From Cellvibrionales bacterium UBA4435 (lineage in GTDB: Bacteria; Pseudomonadota; Gammaproteobacteria; Pseudomonadales; Porticoccaceae): a DNA stretch of 5,428 bases. Shown here piece by piece: positions 1 to 5,428 of the stretch; the first letter of the stretch is position 1; each line of letters opens with the position of its first letter. The position numbers were made by a program, and so were the translations under genes. Where the stretch lies: contig DGPR01000033.1 of assembly GCA_002390525.1 (NCBI GenBank), positions 1 to 5,428 of the forward strand, in the 5' to 3' direction. The notes under the pieces were generated by a model. The model was given only the letters and a program-made list of their open reading frames with translations. It had not been told where the DNA came from and searched no databases.

Positions 1-129
1 CATAAATTTGTTACCACAAATGATTTGGAAATATGGGGTCGTCGCTCATTATTTTATATTGATAAAAAACCATTATTGGTTAGTGAGCAATTTATGCCAG
101 CACTTCAAAATATTATAGAACATGAGTAG
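1..129 (+). CDS. ubiC: Chorismate lyase UbiC, C-terminal fragment (5' end outside window)
   Basis: Only the last 42 residues are visible, read in the frame that begins at base 1 and stops at TAG 127-129. They contain the block WGRRSLFYIDKKPLLVSEQF, which matches the conserved end of UbiC (E. coli has [20 protein letters not shown]). The enzyme removes pyruvate from chorismate to give 4-hydroxybenzoate, the ring precursor of ubiquinone, in the cytosol. The glutamate encoded at 85-87 lines up with the catalytic Glu155 of the E. coli protein (family knowledge, aligned by eye). ubiA, the next enzyme of the pathway, starts 42 bases downstream on the same strand, the usual ubiCA operon order, which strongly supports the call despite the short fragment. 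The start, promoter and N-terminal half cannot be judged here. Confidence 0.9.
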   Translation, partial: HKFVTTNDLEIWGRRSLFYIDKKPLLVSEQFMPALQNIIEHE

Positions 130-171
130 TTTTAGTAAGATTTTTAAGCAATTTTCAATAATGATGATTAT

Positions 172-1053
172 ATGTACAGTTTAAGAATACAATCTTTTAA
201 AGAAAAGTTTACTCTTTATATAAAGCTGATGAGGCTTGATAAGCCAGTTGGAATTTTATTGCTCCTATGGCCAACTTTGTGGGCTTTATGGCTATCAAGT
301 GACGGCATACCGAGCATAAAAATACTTTTCATTTTTATGCTCGGTGTAGTAATTATGCGCTCAGCGGGTTGCGTAATAAACGATTTTGCAGATCGAGATA
401 TAGATGGTTATGTCAGGCGAACAAATAGTCGCCCTATTCCCAATGGAGAAATTAGTCCAAGAGAAGCCATTATCATCTTTTTATTCCTTTCAATGTTAGC
501 TTTCTCATTAGTTGCTTTTACAAATACACTTACCTTAAAGCTCTCATTTATAGGTGTTTTTTTAGCGGCAATTTATCCATTTATGAAGAGGTATACCAAT
601 CTACCTCAGATCTTTTTAGGCGCTGCATTTGCTTGGAGTATACCTATGTCTTTTGCAGCTGTGACAAATAAAATAGATGATGGACTGTGGTTTCTATATC
701 TAGCAGTTGTTATTTGGGCGGTAACTTATGATACTTTTTATGCTATGGCTGACAGGGCAGACGATTTGAAAATTGGCATTAAGTCCACAGCTATACTGTT
801 CGGTGAAATGGATTTACGCATCACTGCATGCTTACAATTATTAGTTCTGATTCTACTTACTATGACTGGTGAATATTTTCAACGTGGTATATGGTTCTTC
901 ATGTCTTTAGTGTGTGTTATTGCTTTGTTTATTTATCAGCAATATATAATACGCAACAGGGAAGCTGCTAATTGCTTGAGTGCTTTTGTTAATAACAACT
1001 ATGTTGGACTAATTATTTTTATCGGTTTGGCCTTGGATTACCAGCTATCTTGA
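172..1053 (+). CDS. ubiA: 4-hydroxybenzoate polyprenyltransferase UbiA
   Basis: This 293-residue integral membrane protein attaches the polyprenyl tail to 4-hydroxybenzoate, the second step of ubiquinone synthesis. Both aspartate-rich motifs that bind Mg2+ and the prenyl diphosphate are intact: N70-D71-xx-D74-xxx-D78 (NDFADRDID) and D187 to D198 (YDTFYAMADRADD followed by KIGIKSTAILFG). Hydrophobic segments alternate along the chain as expected for the multi-helix UbiA fold, and the length is close to the 290 residues of E. coli UbiA. LMRLDKPVGILLLLWPTLWALW near the N-terminus and NNNYVGLIIFIGLA near the C-terminus are also family hallmarks. ATG 172 is the only usable in-frame start: the frame is closed upstream by TAA 145-147, and the ATGs at 161 and 164 are in another frame. 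There is no clear Shine-Dalgarno sequence, so translation may depend on coupling to ubiC. A perfect 15-bp inverted repeat lies inside the gene (309-345). Confidence 0.97.
   Translation: MYSLRIQSFKEKFTLYIKLMRLDKPVGILLLLWPTLWALWLSSDGIPSIKILFIFMLGVVIMRSAGCVINDFADRDIDGYVRRTNSRPIPNGEISPREAIIIFLFLSMLAFSLVAFTNTLTLKLSFIGVFLAAIYPFMKRYTNLPQIFLGAAFAWSIPMSFAAVTNKIDDGLWFLYLAVVIWAVTYDTFYAMADRADDLKIGIKSTAILFGEMDLRITACLQLLVLILLTMTGEYFQRGIWFFMSLVCVIALFIYQQYIIRNREAANCLSAFVNNNYVGLIIFIGLALDYQLS
309..345. repeat. Perfect 15-bp inverted repeat inside ubiA
   Basis: The left arm ACCGAGCATAAAAAT (309-323) is the exact reverse complement of the right arm ATTTTTATGCTCGGT (331-345), with a 7-base loop (324-330). In RNA the stem can extend outward by a U-G and an A-U pair. 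It lies in codons for the stretch GIPSIKILFIFMLGVV, a membrane segment that aligns with E. coli UbiA without gaps, so it does not look like an insertion. No T-run follows it on either strand, so it is not a standard intrinsic terminator. The arms were checked base by base; the function is unknown. Confidence 0.9.
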
Positions 1054-1078
1054 TAAATGATTTACCATAGTAATTATT

Positions 1079-1107
1079 TTGTGGGGGCGATCAAGAAATA
1101 CTACATT
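1079..1107 (+). promoter_or_regulatory. Weak candidate promoter for phoB-phoR
   Basis: In the 74-base gap between ubiA and phoB, TTGTGG (1079-1084) and TACATT (1102-1107) sit 17 bases apart. They match three and four positions of the sigma-70 consensus hexamers. Transcription would begin near 1114, leaving a very short leader. This is the best pair I could find by eye, but it is weak, and the cluster may be read through from ubiCA. I found no convincing Pho box (paired TGTCA-like heptamers) in the gap. Confidence 0.2.
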
Positions 1108-1114
1108 TAATTTA

Positions 1115-1120
1115 GAGTGG
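1115..1120 (+). promoter_or_regulatory. Ribosome binding site of phoB
   Basis: GAGTGG lies 7 bases before ATG 1128. It is an imperfect Shine-Dalgarno sequence at normal spacing and supports this start codon. Confidence 0.5.
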
Positions 1121-1127
1121 TTATACT

Positions 1128-1838
1128 ATGATTGATAAGACTATCCTAGTTGTAGATGACGAAGCTTCGATACGTGAGATGATTACAACATCACTTGAAA
1201 TTGCAGGATTTAATGTTTTGCAAGCCGAAAATGCTAAGAATGCTCACGTAATAATTTTAGAAAAAAAACCAGATTTAATTTTGCTTGATTGGATGATGCC
1301 GGAAACTTCAGGAATTGAGCTTATGAGGCGCTTGAAAAGAGATGATATAACAAAAAATATTCCAATTATAATGCTCACTGCACGAATCACAGAAGACAAT
1401 ATAGTACAGGGTTTAGAGTCAGGGGCTGATGATTATATATCGAAACCGTTCTCAGCAAAAAATTTAAAAGCTAGAATCAAGGCAATATTGAGACGTTTCG
1501 AAGCTGAAGGTGCTGAGCAAATAATAGAGATCGGTCAATTAAAATTTGATCCCATCAGTCATCATGTGACTATATCTAATCAAGTCATCAATCTTGGACC
1601 TACAGAATTTAAATTATTAAAATTTTTTTTAACGCATCAAAACAGAGTATTTACACGTGACCAGATATTAAACCATGTATGGGGACAAAATGTATATCTG
1701 GATGAGAGGACAATTGATGTGCATATCCGGCGACTCCGTAAAGCAATCATGGTCGATAAGCATGATTGCTTAATACAAACTATTAGGGGTTCTGGCTATC
1801 GCTTTTCTGCTAATATCACCCAACAAAGTGAGGTTTGA
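1128..1838 (+). CDS. phoB: Phosphate regulon response regulator PhoB (OmpR/PhoB family)
   Basis: This 236-residue two-component response regulator has a receiver domain at about residues 4-120 and a winged-helix DNA-binding domain at about 130-230. The receiver shows the acidic pair D10/D11, the phospho-acceptor D54 (LILLDWMMP), T84 and K106 (ISKPF), all at canonical spacing. The C-terminal domain has LGPTEFKLLKFFLTH, the recognition-helix region RTIDVHIRRLRKAI and the final wing RGSGYRF. The LLDWMMP block, TRDQIL-NHVWG and the directly following phoR make PhoB the best choice over other OmpR-type regulators. In characterised relatives, phosphorylated PhoB binds Pho boxes and activates phosphate-scavenging genes; no such target is visible in this window. 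Runs of eight A (1261-1268) and eight T (1623-1630) occur in the gene, in keeping with its AT bias. Confidence 0.95.
   Translation: MIDKTILVVDDEASIREMITTSLEIAGFNVLQAENAKNAHVIILEKKPDLILLDWMMPETSGIELMRRLKRDDITKNIPIIMLTARITEDNIVQGLESGADDYISKPFSAKNLKARIKAILRRFEAEGAEQIIEIGQLKFDPISHHVTISNQVINLGPTEFKLLKFFLTHQNRVFTRDQILNHVWGQNVYLDERTIDVHIRRLRKAIMVDKHDCLIQTIRGSGYRFSANITQQSEV
1741..1771. repeat. Perfect 11-bp inverted repeat inside phoB
   Basis: The arms AAGCAATCATG (1741-1751) and CATGATTGCTT (1761-1771) are exact reverse complements around a 9-base loop. The repeat lies in codons just after the recognition helix (KAIMVDKHDCL), about 65 bases before the phoB stop. No T-run follows on either strand. 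It could be a structure in the phoB-phoR message or chance in AT-rich sequence. Confidence 0.8.
1828..1833 (+). promoter_or_regulatory. Ribosome binding site that supports the TTG start of phoR
   Basis: GTGAGG, with a full GAGG core, sits inside the last codons of phoB and 8 bases before TTG 1842. There is no ATG or GTG in frame between the phoB stop and the first membrane segment of PhoR, so this site is the main argument for TTG initiation. Confidence 0.7.
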
Positions 1839-1841
1839 ATT

Positions 1842-3152
1842 TTGCGTAGAGGACTGGAAACAGAAATACAAGTAATCTCGCTGTTATCTCTTCTAGCATT
1901 AATTATTGGTCTTGCGAATGACTTTTTAGTTTACACAATGTTAATAGTTTTTTTTCTATATCTTATCTGGGTATTTATAAATTTTTTAAAAGTATATAGA
2001 TGGATTGAAGCCGACTGTAAATTGGCACCTCCAGATGTGACTGGTATCTCTGCAGATATGGCAAACAGCTTGTATCGTATGCAACAAAGAAACATAAGAA
2101 CGGATAGAAGGCGCAAAAATCTATCTGATCGAGTTGGTCAAGTAACCTCTGCCCTTCCAGACGCTATAGCCACTCTTTCATCTGAGAGGGTATTACAGTG
2201 GTGGAATCCCTCTGCTATAAAAATACTGGGCTTTAAGAACAGTGACAAAGGTCAATCTATAGTTAATATAGTTCGCGATCCAAGATTTATAGCCTTCATT
2301 GAAAAGCCAGATATCTCAACACAACTTGAGTTGAAGGCAGCACATGATCAAAGCCGAACTGTTATATTTAGTGCTACTACATTTGGCGAAGGCGAGATAA
2401 TTTTGGTTGCACGAGATATAACTCGACTTAAACATTTGGAACAAATGCGGCAAGATTTCTTAGCAAATATATCTCATGAGTTACGAACGCCGCTAACAGT
2501 TTTATCCGGCTATACAGAAACTCTGATGGATAATACCAAGAGTGTACCAAATACTTGGGTTAAAGCGTTATCCCAAATACAAGAGCAAACGAATCGGATG
2601 ATTTATTTAGCTGATGATTTAGTAATGCTCTCACAGCTTGAATCAACCACCGTGCCTGTTCCAAAAACACCTATTGACTTAGAAAAACTGCTATTGCAGG
2701 TTCATAATGACGCTAAAATTATTAGTGAGAATATTTTTCCTGGGAAACCAAATATAATATCACTTGATTTAGAGCAAAATATTCAACTCACGGGAGACCA
2801 AAAAGAATTATATAGTGCATTTTCCAATTTAGTTTTAAATGCTATCAAGCACAATCCTATTGGAACATCAATTGATATAAGAGCCTATAATGCAGATAAC
2901 TCTGTTGTAGTAGAAATTTCTGACGATGGTTGCGGTATAGATTCCCAGCATATTTCTAGACTGACAGAGCGTTTTTATCGCGTTGACCAAAGCCGCTCTA
3001 CAGAAACTGGTGGTACTGGACTAGGGCTTGCAATAGTAAAACATGTTTTAATTCGACATAGTGGAGTACTAAAAATAAAAAGTAAGGTTCGTGAAGGCAC
3101 TTCCTTTCAATGTAAGTTTTCAGAAAAACATCATTTAAGTAGTAAGAGTTAG
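1842..3152 (+). CDS. phoR: Phosphate regulon sensor histidine kinase PhoR
   Basis: This 436-residue membrane sensor kinase has a length close to the 431 of E. coli PhoR. Two hydrophobic segments (about 11-25 and 28-49) form a hairpin with almost no periplasmic loop, as in PhoR proteins that sense through the Pst transporter and PhoU rather than an external ligand domain. A PAS-like region spans about 98-195 (ALPDAIATLSSERVLQWWNP). The HisKA domain carries the phosphorylated H212 (ANISHELRTPLTVLSGY). The ATPase domain has the N box at N333 (NLVLNAIKHN), the G1 box at 361-367 (DDGCGID), an F-box-like ERFYRVD and the G2 box at 390-396 (GGTGLGL). All catalytic residues are present. The start is TTG, three bases after the phoB stop, in the same frame, with a GAGG site upstream. 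Its partner is PhoB. Confidence 0.94.
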   Translation: MRRGLETEIQVISLLSLLALIIGLANDFLVYTMLIVFFLYLIWVFINFLKVYRWIEADCKLAPPDVTGISADMANSLYRMQQRNIRTDRRRKNLSDRVGQVTSALPDAIATLSSERVLQWWNPSAIKILGFKNSDKGQSIVNIVRDPRFIAFIEKPDISTQLELKAAHDQSRTVIFSATTFGEGEIILVARDITRLKHLEQMRQDFLANISHELRTPLTVLSGYTETLMDNTKSVPNTWVKALSQIQEQTNRMIYLADDLVMLSQLESTTVPVPKTPIDLEKLLLQVHNDAKIISENIFPGKPNIISLDLEQNIQLTGDQKELYSAFSNLVLNAIKHNPIGTSIDIRAYNADNSVVVEISDDGCGIDSQHISRLTERFYRVDQSRSTETGGTGLGLAIVKHVLIRHSGVLKIKSKVREGTSFQCKFSEKHHLSSKS

Positions 3153-3155
3153 TAC

Positions 3156-4295
3156 TTGAAAATAAAAATATTACAGTCAATTGATGAGTGTTCTTCAAAG
3201 ATTTGGGACTCGTTGTTCAGCACTGATTATCCATTTCTTAAACATGCTTTTATTTCTTTACTGGAATCTTCTGGAAGTGTATGTGATAGAACTGGGTGGA
3301 CTCCCAAGCATATTTTATTAGAACAGGACGGTGTTCCAGTTGCAGCTATGCCTCTTTATTTAAAAAATCACTCATCTGGAGAATATGTGTTTGACCATTC
3401 TTGGGCAAATGCATATCACCAGCATGGTATCCAATATTATCCTAAGCTAGTTACTGCAATACCGTTCACTCCTGTAACTGGCCCTCGCATAGGTATTGCT
3501 GACGGAATAAATCCGGATTTAATTGAACTAGTGCTCTTAAAAAATATAAAGTCTCTTGCAAAAAAATGGGGGGCTTCCAGCTGGCACATACTATTTCCGC
3601 GATATAGGCTACTGAATGGTGTTTTTTCGCAGTCGTTAATGAAGCGTGTTGGGGTGCAATACCACTGGAAGAACCATAATTATAGCGATTTCGATGATTT
3701 TACAAGCACGTTCGCATCAAGAAAAAGAAAAAATCTTTTAAAAGAACGACGAAAATCCTCTGAAAATATTAATGTTACCCGTCTGGTAGGAGAAGAGATT
3801 ACAGCGGATTGGTGGGAATTTATGTGCTCGGTGTATCATCAGACATACCTAAAAAGAAACGGTACACATGGGTACCTCACACAAAAATTTTTTGAGAATA
3901 TTGGAAATGTTCTAGGATCCCAAATAATGCTATCTGTAGCAGAGAAAAAGGGTAGTAGCGATGGGGGAAAAATCGCTTCAGCATTATTCTTTTTTGATGA
4001 TAATGGTCTTTATGGACGTTACTGGGGATGTAATGCAGAATATGAATTTCTTCATTTCGAACTTTGTTATCATCAAGGCATAGAGTTTTCGATCGAAAAG
4101 AACTTATCTTATTTTGATGCGGGTGCTCAAGGTGAGCATAAAATTTCAAGGGGGTTTGTACCAATAGAAGTCTATTCTGCTCATTGGATTGAACATCCAG
4201 ATTTTTCGGATGCAATACAAAAATTTTTAAATCAAGAAGAAGTTCATATCAAGGAATACATAAATCTTGCTTCTAATAAACTTCCTTATAAGTAA
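3156..4295 (+). CDS. COG3146/DUF482 (FemAB/GNAT-like) family protein, function unknown
   Basis: This soluble protein of 379 residues shows the hallmarks of the DUF482 family, which is annotated as a peptidogalycan-biosynthesis or GNAT-like acyltransferase on fold grounds. It starts with a DYPFLKHAFISLLESSGSV block (about 24-42), then GEYVFDHSWANAYHQHGIQYYPKLV and FTPVTGPRI (about 75-113). Near the middle is a basic RKRKNLLKERRK segment, then LYGRYWGC and finally GAQGEHK at 323-329 followed by SRGF and YSAHWI. No signal peptide or membrane segment is visible. The substrate is not known; transfer of an aminoacyl or acyl group to a cell-wall or other target is only an inference from the fold. 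The start is TTG 3156, three bases after the phoR stop. The first in-frame ATG lies beyond the conserved N-terminal block, so TTG is the only sensible choice; its Shine-Dalgarno sequence (AAGAG, 3144-3148) is weak. It is probably co-transcribed with phoBR. Confidence 0.88.
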   Translation: MKIKILQSIDECSSKIWDSLFSTDYPFLKHAFISLLESSGSVCDRTGWTPKHILLEQDGVPVAAMPLYLKNHSSGEYVFDHSWANAYHQHGIQYYPKLVTAIPFTPVTGPRIGIADGINPDLIELVLLKNIKSLAKKWGASSWHILFPRYRLLNGVFSQSLMKRVGVQYHWKNHNYSDFDDFTSTFASRKRKNLLKERRKSSENINVTRLVGEEITADWWEFMCSVYHQTYLKRNGTHGYLTQKFFENIGNVLGSQIMLSVAEKKGSSDGGKIASALFFFDDNGLYGRYWGCNAEYEFLHFELCYHQGIEFSIEKNLSYFDAGAQGEHKISRGFVPIEVYSAHWIEHPDFSDAIQKFLNQEEVHIKEYINLASNKLPYK

Positions 4296-4305
4296 TTTAA
4301 TTTTG

Positions 4306-4905
4306 TTACACACGTTTCCATACTAATAGCTGGTTATTTGCGGGCATGGGATAATCCTCTATTAATTTTAACCCTGCACCAGCTGCTAGTTCATCCAGTG
4401 CCTCAAAATCTCTTATGCCCTGATGAGAGTGGTTATTTTTAAGGATAAGGTCAAATTCCTGATTGCTTTGACTTGTAAATTTTCCACCATACTTAAATGG
4501 CCCATAGATAACAAAAATTCCACCGGGGGCTAGTATAGTATGAAGGCGTCCAAAAAAATTAGCTAAAGATGACCAAGTTATAATATGACAAGTGTTTGCT
4601 GTAAATAATCCGTCAACTAAGCTAGTTGTCCATTGCGTAGAATTAGCATCAAACACTAATGGGCTCCGCACATTTGAGGCTGAACTGCTCTCAATCCAAG
4701 CATTGATAGTGCCATGGTTACATGGAAGATCTGACGCATGCCAAACAAGATGTGGAAGATTTGAGGAAAAAAAAACTGCGTGTTGCCCAGTGCCACTACC
4801 AATCTCTAATACATTAGATGTATTAGAAAAGATTTTAATAAGTCGATTTAATATCGGTTGACGGTTGTTCTCGCAGGCTTTGGAGAATGTTTTTTTTAAC
4901 GCCAT
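4306..4905 (-). CDS. DUF938 family SAM-dependent methyltransferase
   Basis: This class I methyltransferase of the DUF938 family has 199 residues when started at ATG 4905-4903, matching the usual family size of about 200. The N-terminal signature is FSKACENNRQPIL (7-19). The SAM-binding motif I is VLEIGSGTGQH (32-42), with a likely ribose-binding acidic residue at D59 in the HASDLP stretch. Further family blocks are FTANTCHIITW (101-111), LAPGGIFVIYGPFKYGGKFTSQSN (125-148) and the C-terminal MPANNQLLVWKR. The substrate is unknown. The frame stays open upstream to 4992, but the extra 29 residues lie over the end of yaaA, do not resemble the family and precede the usual MxxxxFSxACENN beginning. 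The chosen start sits 7 bases after the yaaA stop, so the two genes form an operon. A run of eight A follows the start codon region (4890-4897, read on the minus strand) and a run of nine T encodes the FF after motif I (4767-4775). Confidence 0.9.
   Translation of the reverse strand: MALKKTFSKACENNRQPILNRLIKIFSNTSNVLEIGSGTGQHAVFFSSNLPHLVWHASDLPCNHGTINAWIESSSASNVRSPLVFDANSTQWTTSLVDGLFTANTCHIITWSSLANFFGRLHTILAPGGIFVIYGPFKYGGKFTSQSNQEFDLILKNNHSHQGIRDFEALDELAAGAGLKLIEDYPMPANNQLLVWKRV
4805..4827. repeat. Perfect 10-bp inverted repeat inside the DUF938 gene
   Basis: TCTAATACAT (4805-4814) and ATGTATTAGA (4818-4827) are exact reverse complements around a 3-base loop (TAG). They lie in codons for SNTSNVLEI, just before and into SAM motif I. 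The arms are AT-rich, so chance is quite possible; no regulatory role is evident. Confidence 0.75.
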
Positions 4906-4912
4906 GTAGTGT

Positions 4913-5428
4913 TTATTCCATCGCTTTTCTTGTAAAAATCCATTCGTTTTTTGTTGATTCAGAACTATCGAACTTATACCCACCCGTATCAAACGATTTT
5001 ATTTCCTCAGGATCTTGAATTTGACGCTGTATAATATAACGGCTCATCATACCTCTAGCTTTTTTCGCAAAAAAACTAATAATTTTGTATTTATCGTTTT
5101 TCCAGTCTTTGAATACAGGAGTCACTATTCTTGCATCAAGGGAATCTGATTTGATCGCTTTGAAATATTCTTTGGAAGCTAAATTAATAACCACGCCACA
5201 ATTATCTTTATGGAGTGTTTGGTTAAGTTTACTCGTAATCTTATTCCCCCAAAATTCATATAAATCTTTACCTCGAGTCGTTTTGAAATTGGTTCCCATT
5301 TCTAATCGATAAGGTTGCATTAAATCCAAAGGACGCAGCAAGCCATATAGGCCTGATAATATTCTTAGATGATTTTGTGCCCAATTAAGTTCTTTTGACG
5401 AGAGACTTTCAACATCAAGGCCGGTATA
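4913..5428 (-). CDS. yaaA: Peroxide stress protein YaaA (DUF328/UPF0246), 5' end outside window
   Basis: The frame is open from the right edge of the window to TAA at 4915-4913, giving 171 visible residues, the C-terminal two thirds of a protein that has 258 residues in E. coli. It begins YTGLDVES and continues with the signature RILSGLYGLLRPLDLMQPYRLEMGT, then GKDLYEFWGNKIT, VVINLASKEYF, and IISFFAKKARGMMSRYII, and ends with GGYKFD...EWIFTRKAME. These blocks align with E. coli YaaA by eye without large gaps. In E. coli the protein belongs to the OxyR response and lowers free iron during hydrogen peroxide stress, protecting DNA; the molecular mechanism is not fully settled. A TTG at 5341-5339 is an internal leucine codon of the LLRPLDLM block, not a start. 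The DUF938 methyltransferase gene follows 7 bases after the stop and is probably co-transcribed. Confidence 0.95.
   Translation of the reverse strand, partial: YTGLDVESLSSKELNWAQNHLRILSGLYGLLRPLDLMQPYRLEMGTNFKTTRGKDLYEFWGNKITSKLNQTLHKDNCGVVINLASKEYFKAIKSDSLDARIVTPVFKDWKNDKYKIISFFAKKARGMMSRYIIQRQIQDPEEIKSFDTGGYKFDSSESTKNEWIFTRKAME

Noticed and set aside
161..184. A seven-codon open frame (ATG 161 to TAA 184) overlapping the ubiA start
   Set aside because: It is too short and has no ribosome binding site. Back-to-back ATG codons arise easily in this AT-rich leader. A role in coupling is conceivable but unsupported.
214..225. Twelve-base palindrome CTTTATATAAAG in ubiA
   Set aside because: Pure AT core in coding sequence, without flanking symmetry or a second copy; expected by chance at this base composition.
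1122..1127. TATACT directly before the phoB ATG as a -10 box
   Set aside because: A start site would fall inside phoB, and no -35 hexamer lies at suitable spacing. It is more likely chance in AT-rich spacer.
1931..2116. A 61-residue minus-strand open frame in phoR
   Set aside because: It is opposite the PhoR membrane region; its composition merely mirrors the phoR codons.
3137..3157. Imperfect hairpin (8 bp with one G-G mismatch) covering the phoR stop and part of the DUF482 TTG start
   Set aside because: Weak, nearly all A-T pairs plus a mismatch. It could in principle mask the start, but is not strong enough to list as a feature.
2998..3198. A 66-residue minus-strand open frame across the phoR/DUF482 junction
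   Set aside because: It is antisense to the PhoR G2 box and the next gene's start, with no recognisable product.
3877..4215. A 112-residue open frame on the minus strand
   Set aside because: It lies wholly inside the DUF482 gene, opposite conserved motifs, and its translation resembles no family I know.
4328..4384. Seven-bp arms AGCTGGT/ACCAGCT at the end of the methyltransferase gene as a terminator for the converging operon
   Set aside because: The loop is over 40 bases, inner pairing needs bulges, and no T-run follows. The bases encode the conserved family C-terminus.
4592..4861. An 89-residue plus-strand open frame
   Set aside because: It is antisense to the DUF938 methyltransferase core motifs; a shadow of that gene.
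5085..5312. A 75-residue plus-strand open frame
   Set aside because: It is antisense to the conserved part of yaaA, with no independent sign of coding.

Overview
The window is an AT-rich (by eye about one third G+C), densely packed stretch of what looks like a beta- or gammaproteobacterial chromosome. The evidence is a ubiC-ubiA pair (ubiquinone pathway), a PhoB/PhoR pair of the proteobacterial type with a short PhoR sensor region, and a YaaA (DUF328) protein close to the E. coli sequence. I cannot decide between the two classes. The low G+C would suit a streamlined free-living lineage or a host-associated one.

Layout. Bases 1-129 hold the C-terminal end of chorismate lyase (ubiC). ubiA follows at 172-1053 on the same strand; these two enzymes make and then prenylate 4-hydroxybenzoate, the first committed steps of ubiquinone synthesis. 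After a 74-base gap, the only sizeable non-coding stretch, comes a tight forward cluster: phoB (1128-1838), phoR (1842-3152) and a COG3146/DUF482 acyltransferase-like gene (3156-4295). Each of the last two genes begins at a TTG codon three bases after the previous stop. All three genes share one reading frame. PhoR should autophosphorylate on H212 and pass the phosphate to D54 of PhoB, which binds DNA through its C-terminal winged helix.

The other strand carries a second cluster running towards the first: yaaA (entering from the right edge, ending at 4913) and a DUF938 SAM-dependent methyltransferase (4905-4306). The two clusters converge with only 10 bases between stop codons and no recognisable terminator.

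I see no mobile element, RNA gene, CRISPR array or defence system, and no gene-free stretch longer than 300 bases. This is mostly housekeeping sequence, and I found no convincing new biological system. The points that deserve a second look are a perfect 15-bp inverted repeat inside ubiA, the stop-codon-TTG junctions joining phoB, phoR and the DUF482 gene in one frame, and the co-transcription of an uncharacterised FemAB/GNAT-like protein with the phosphate sensor pair.
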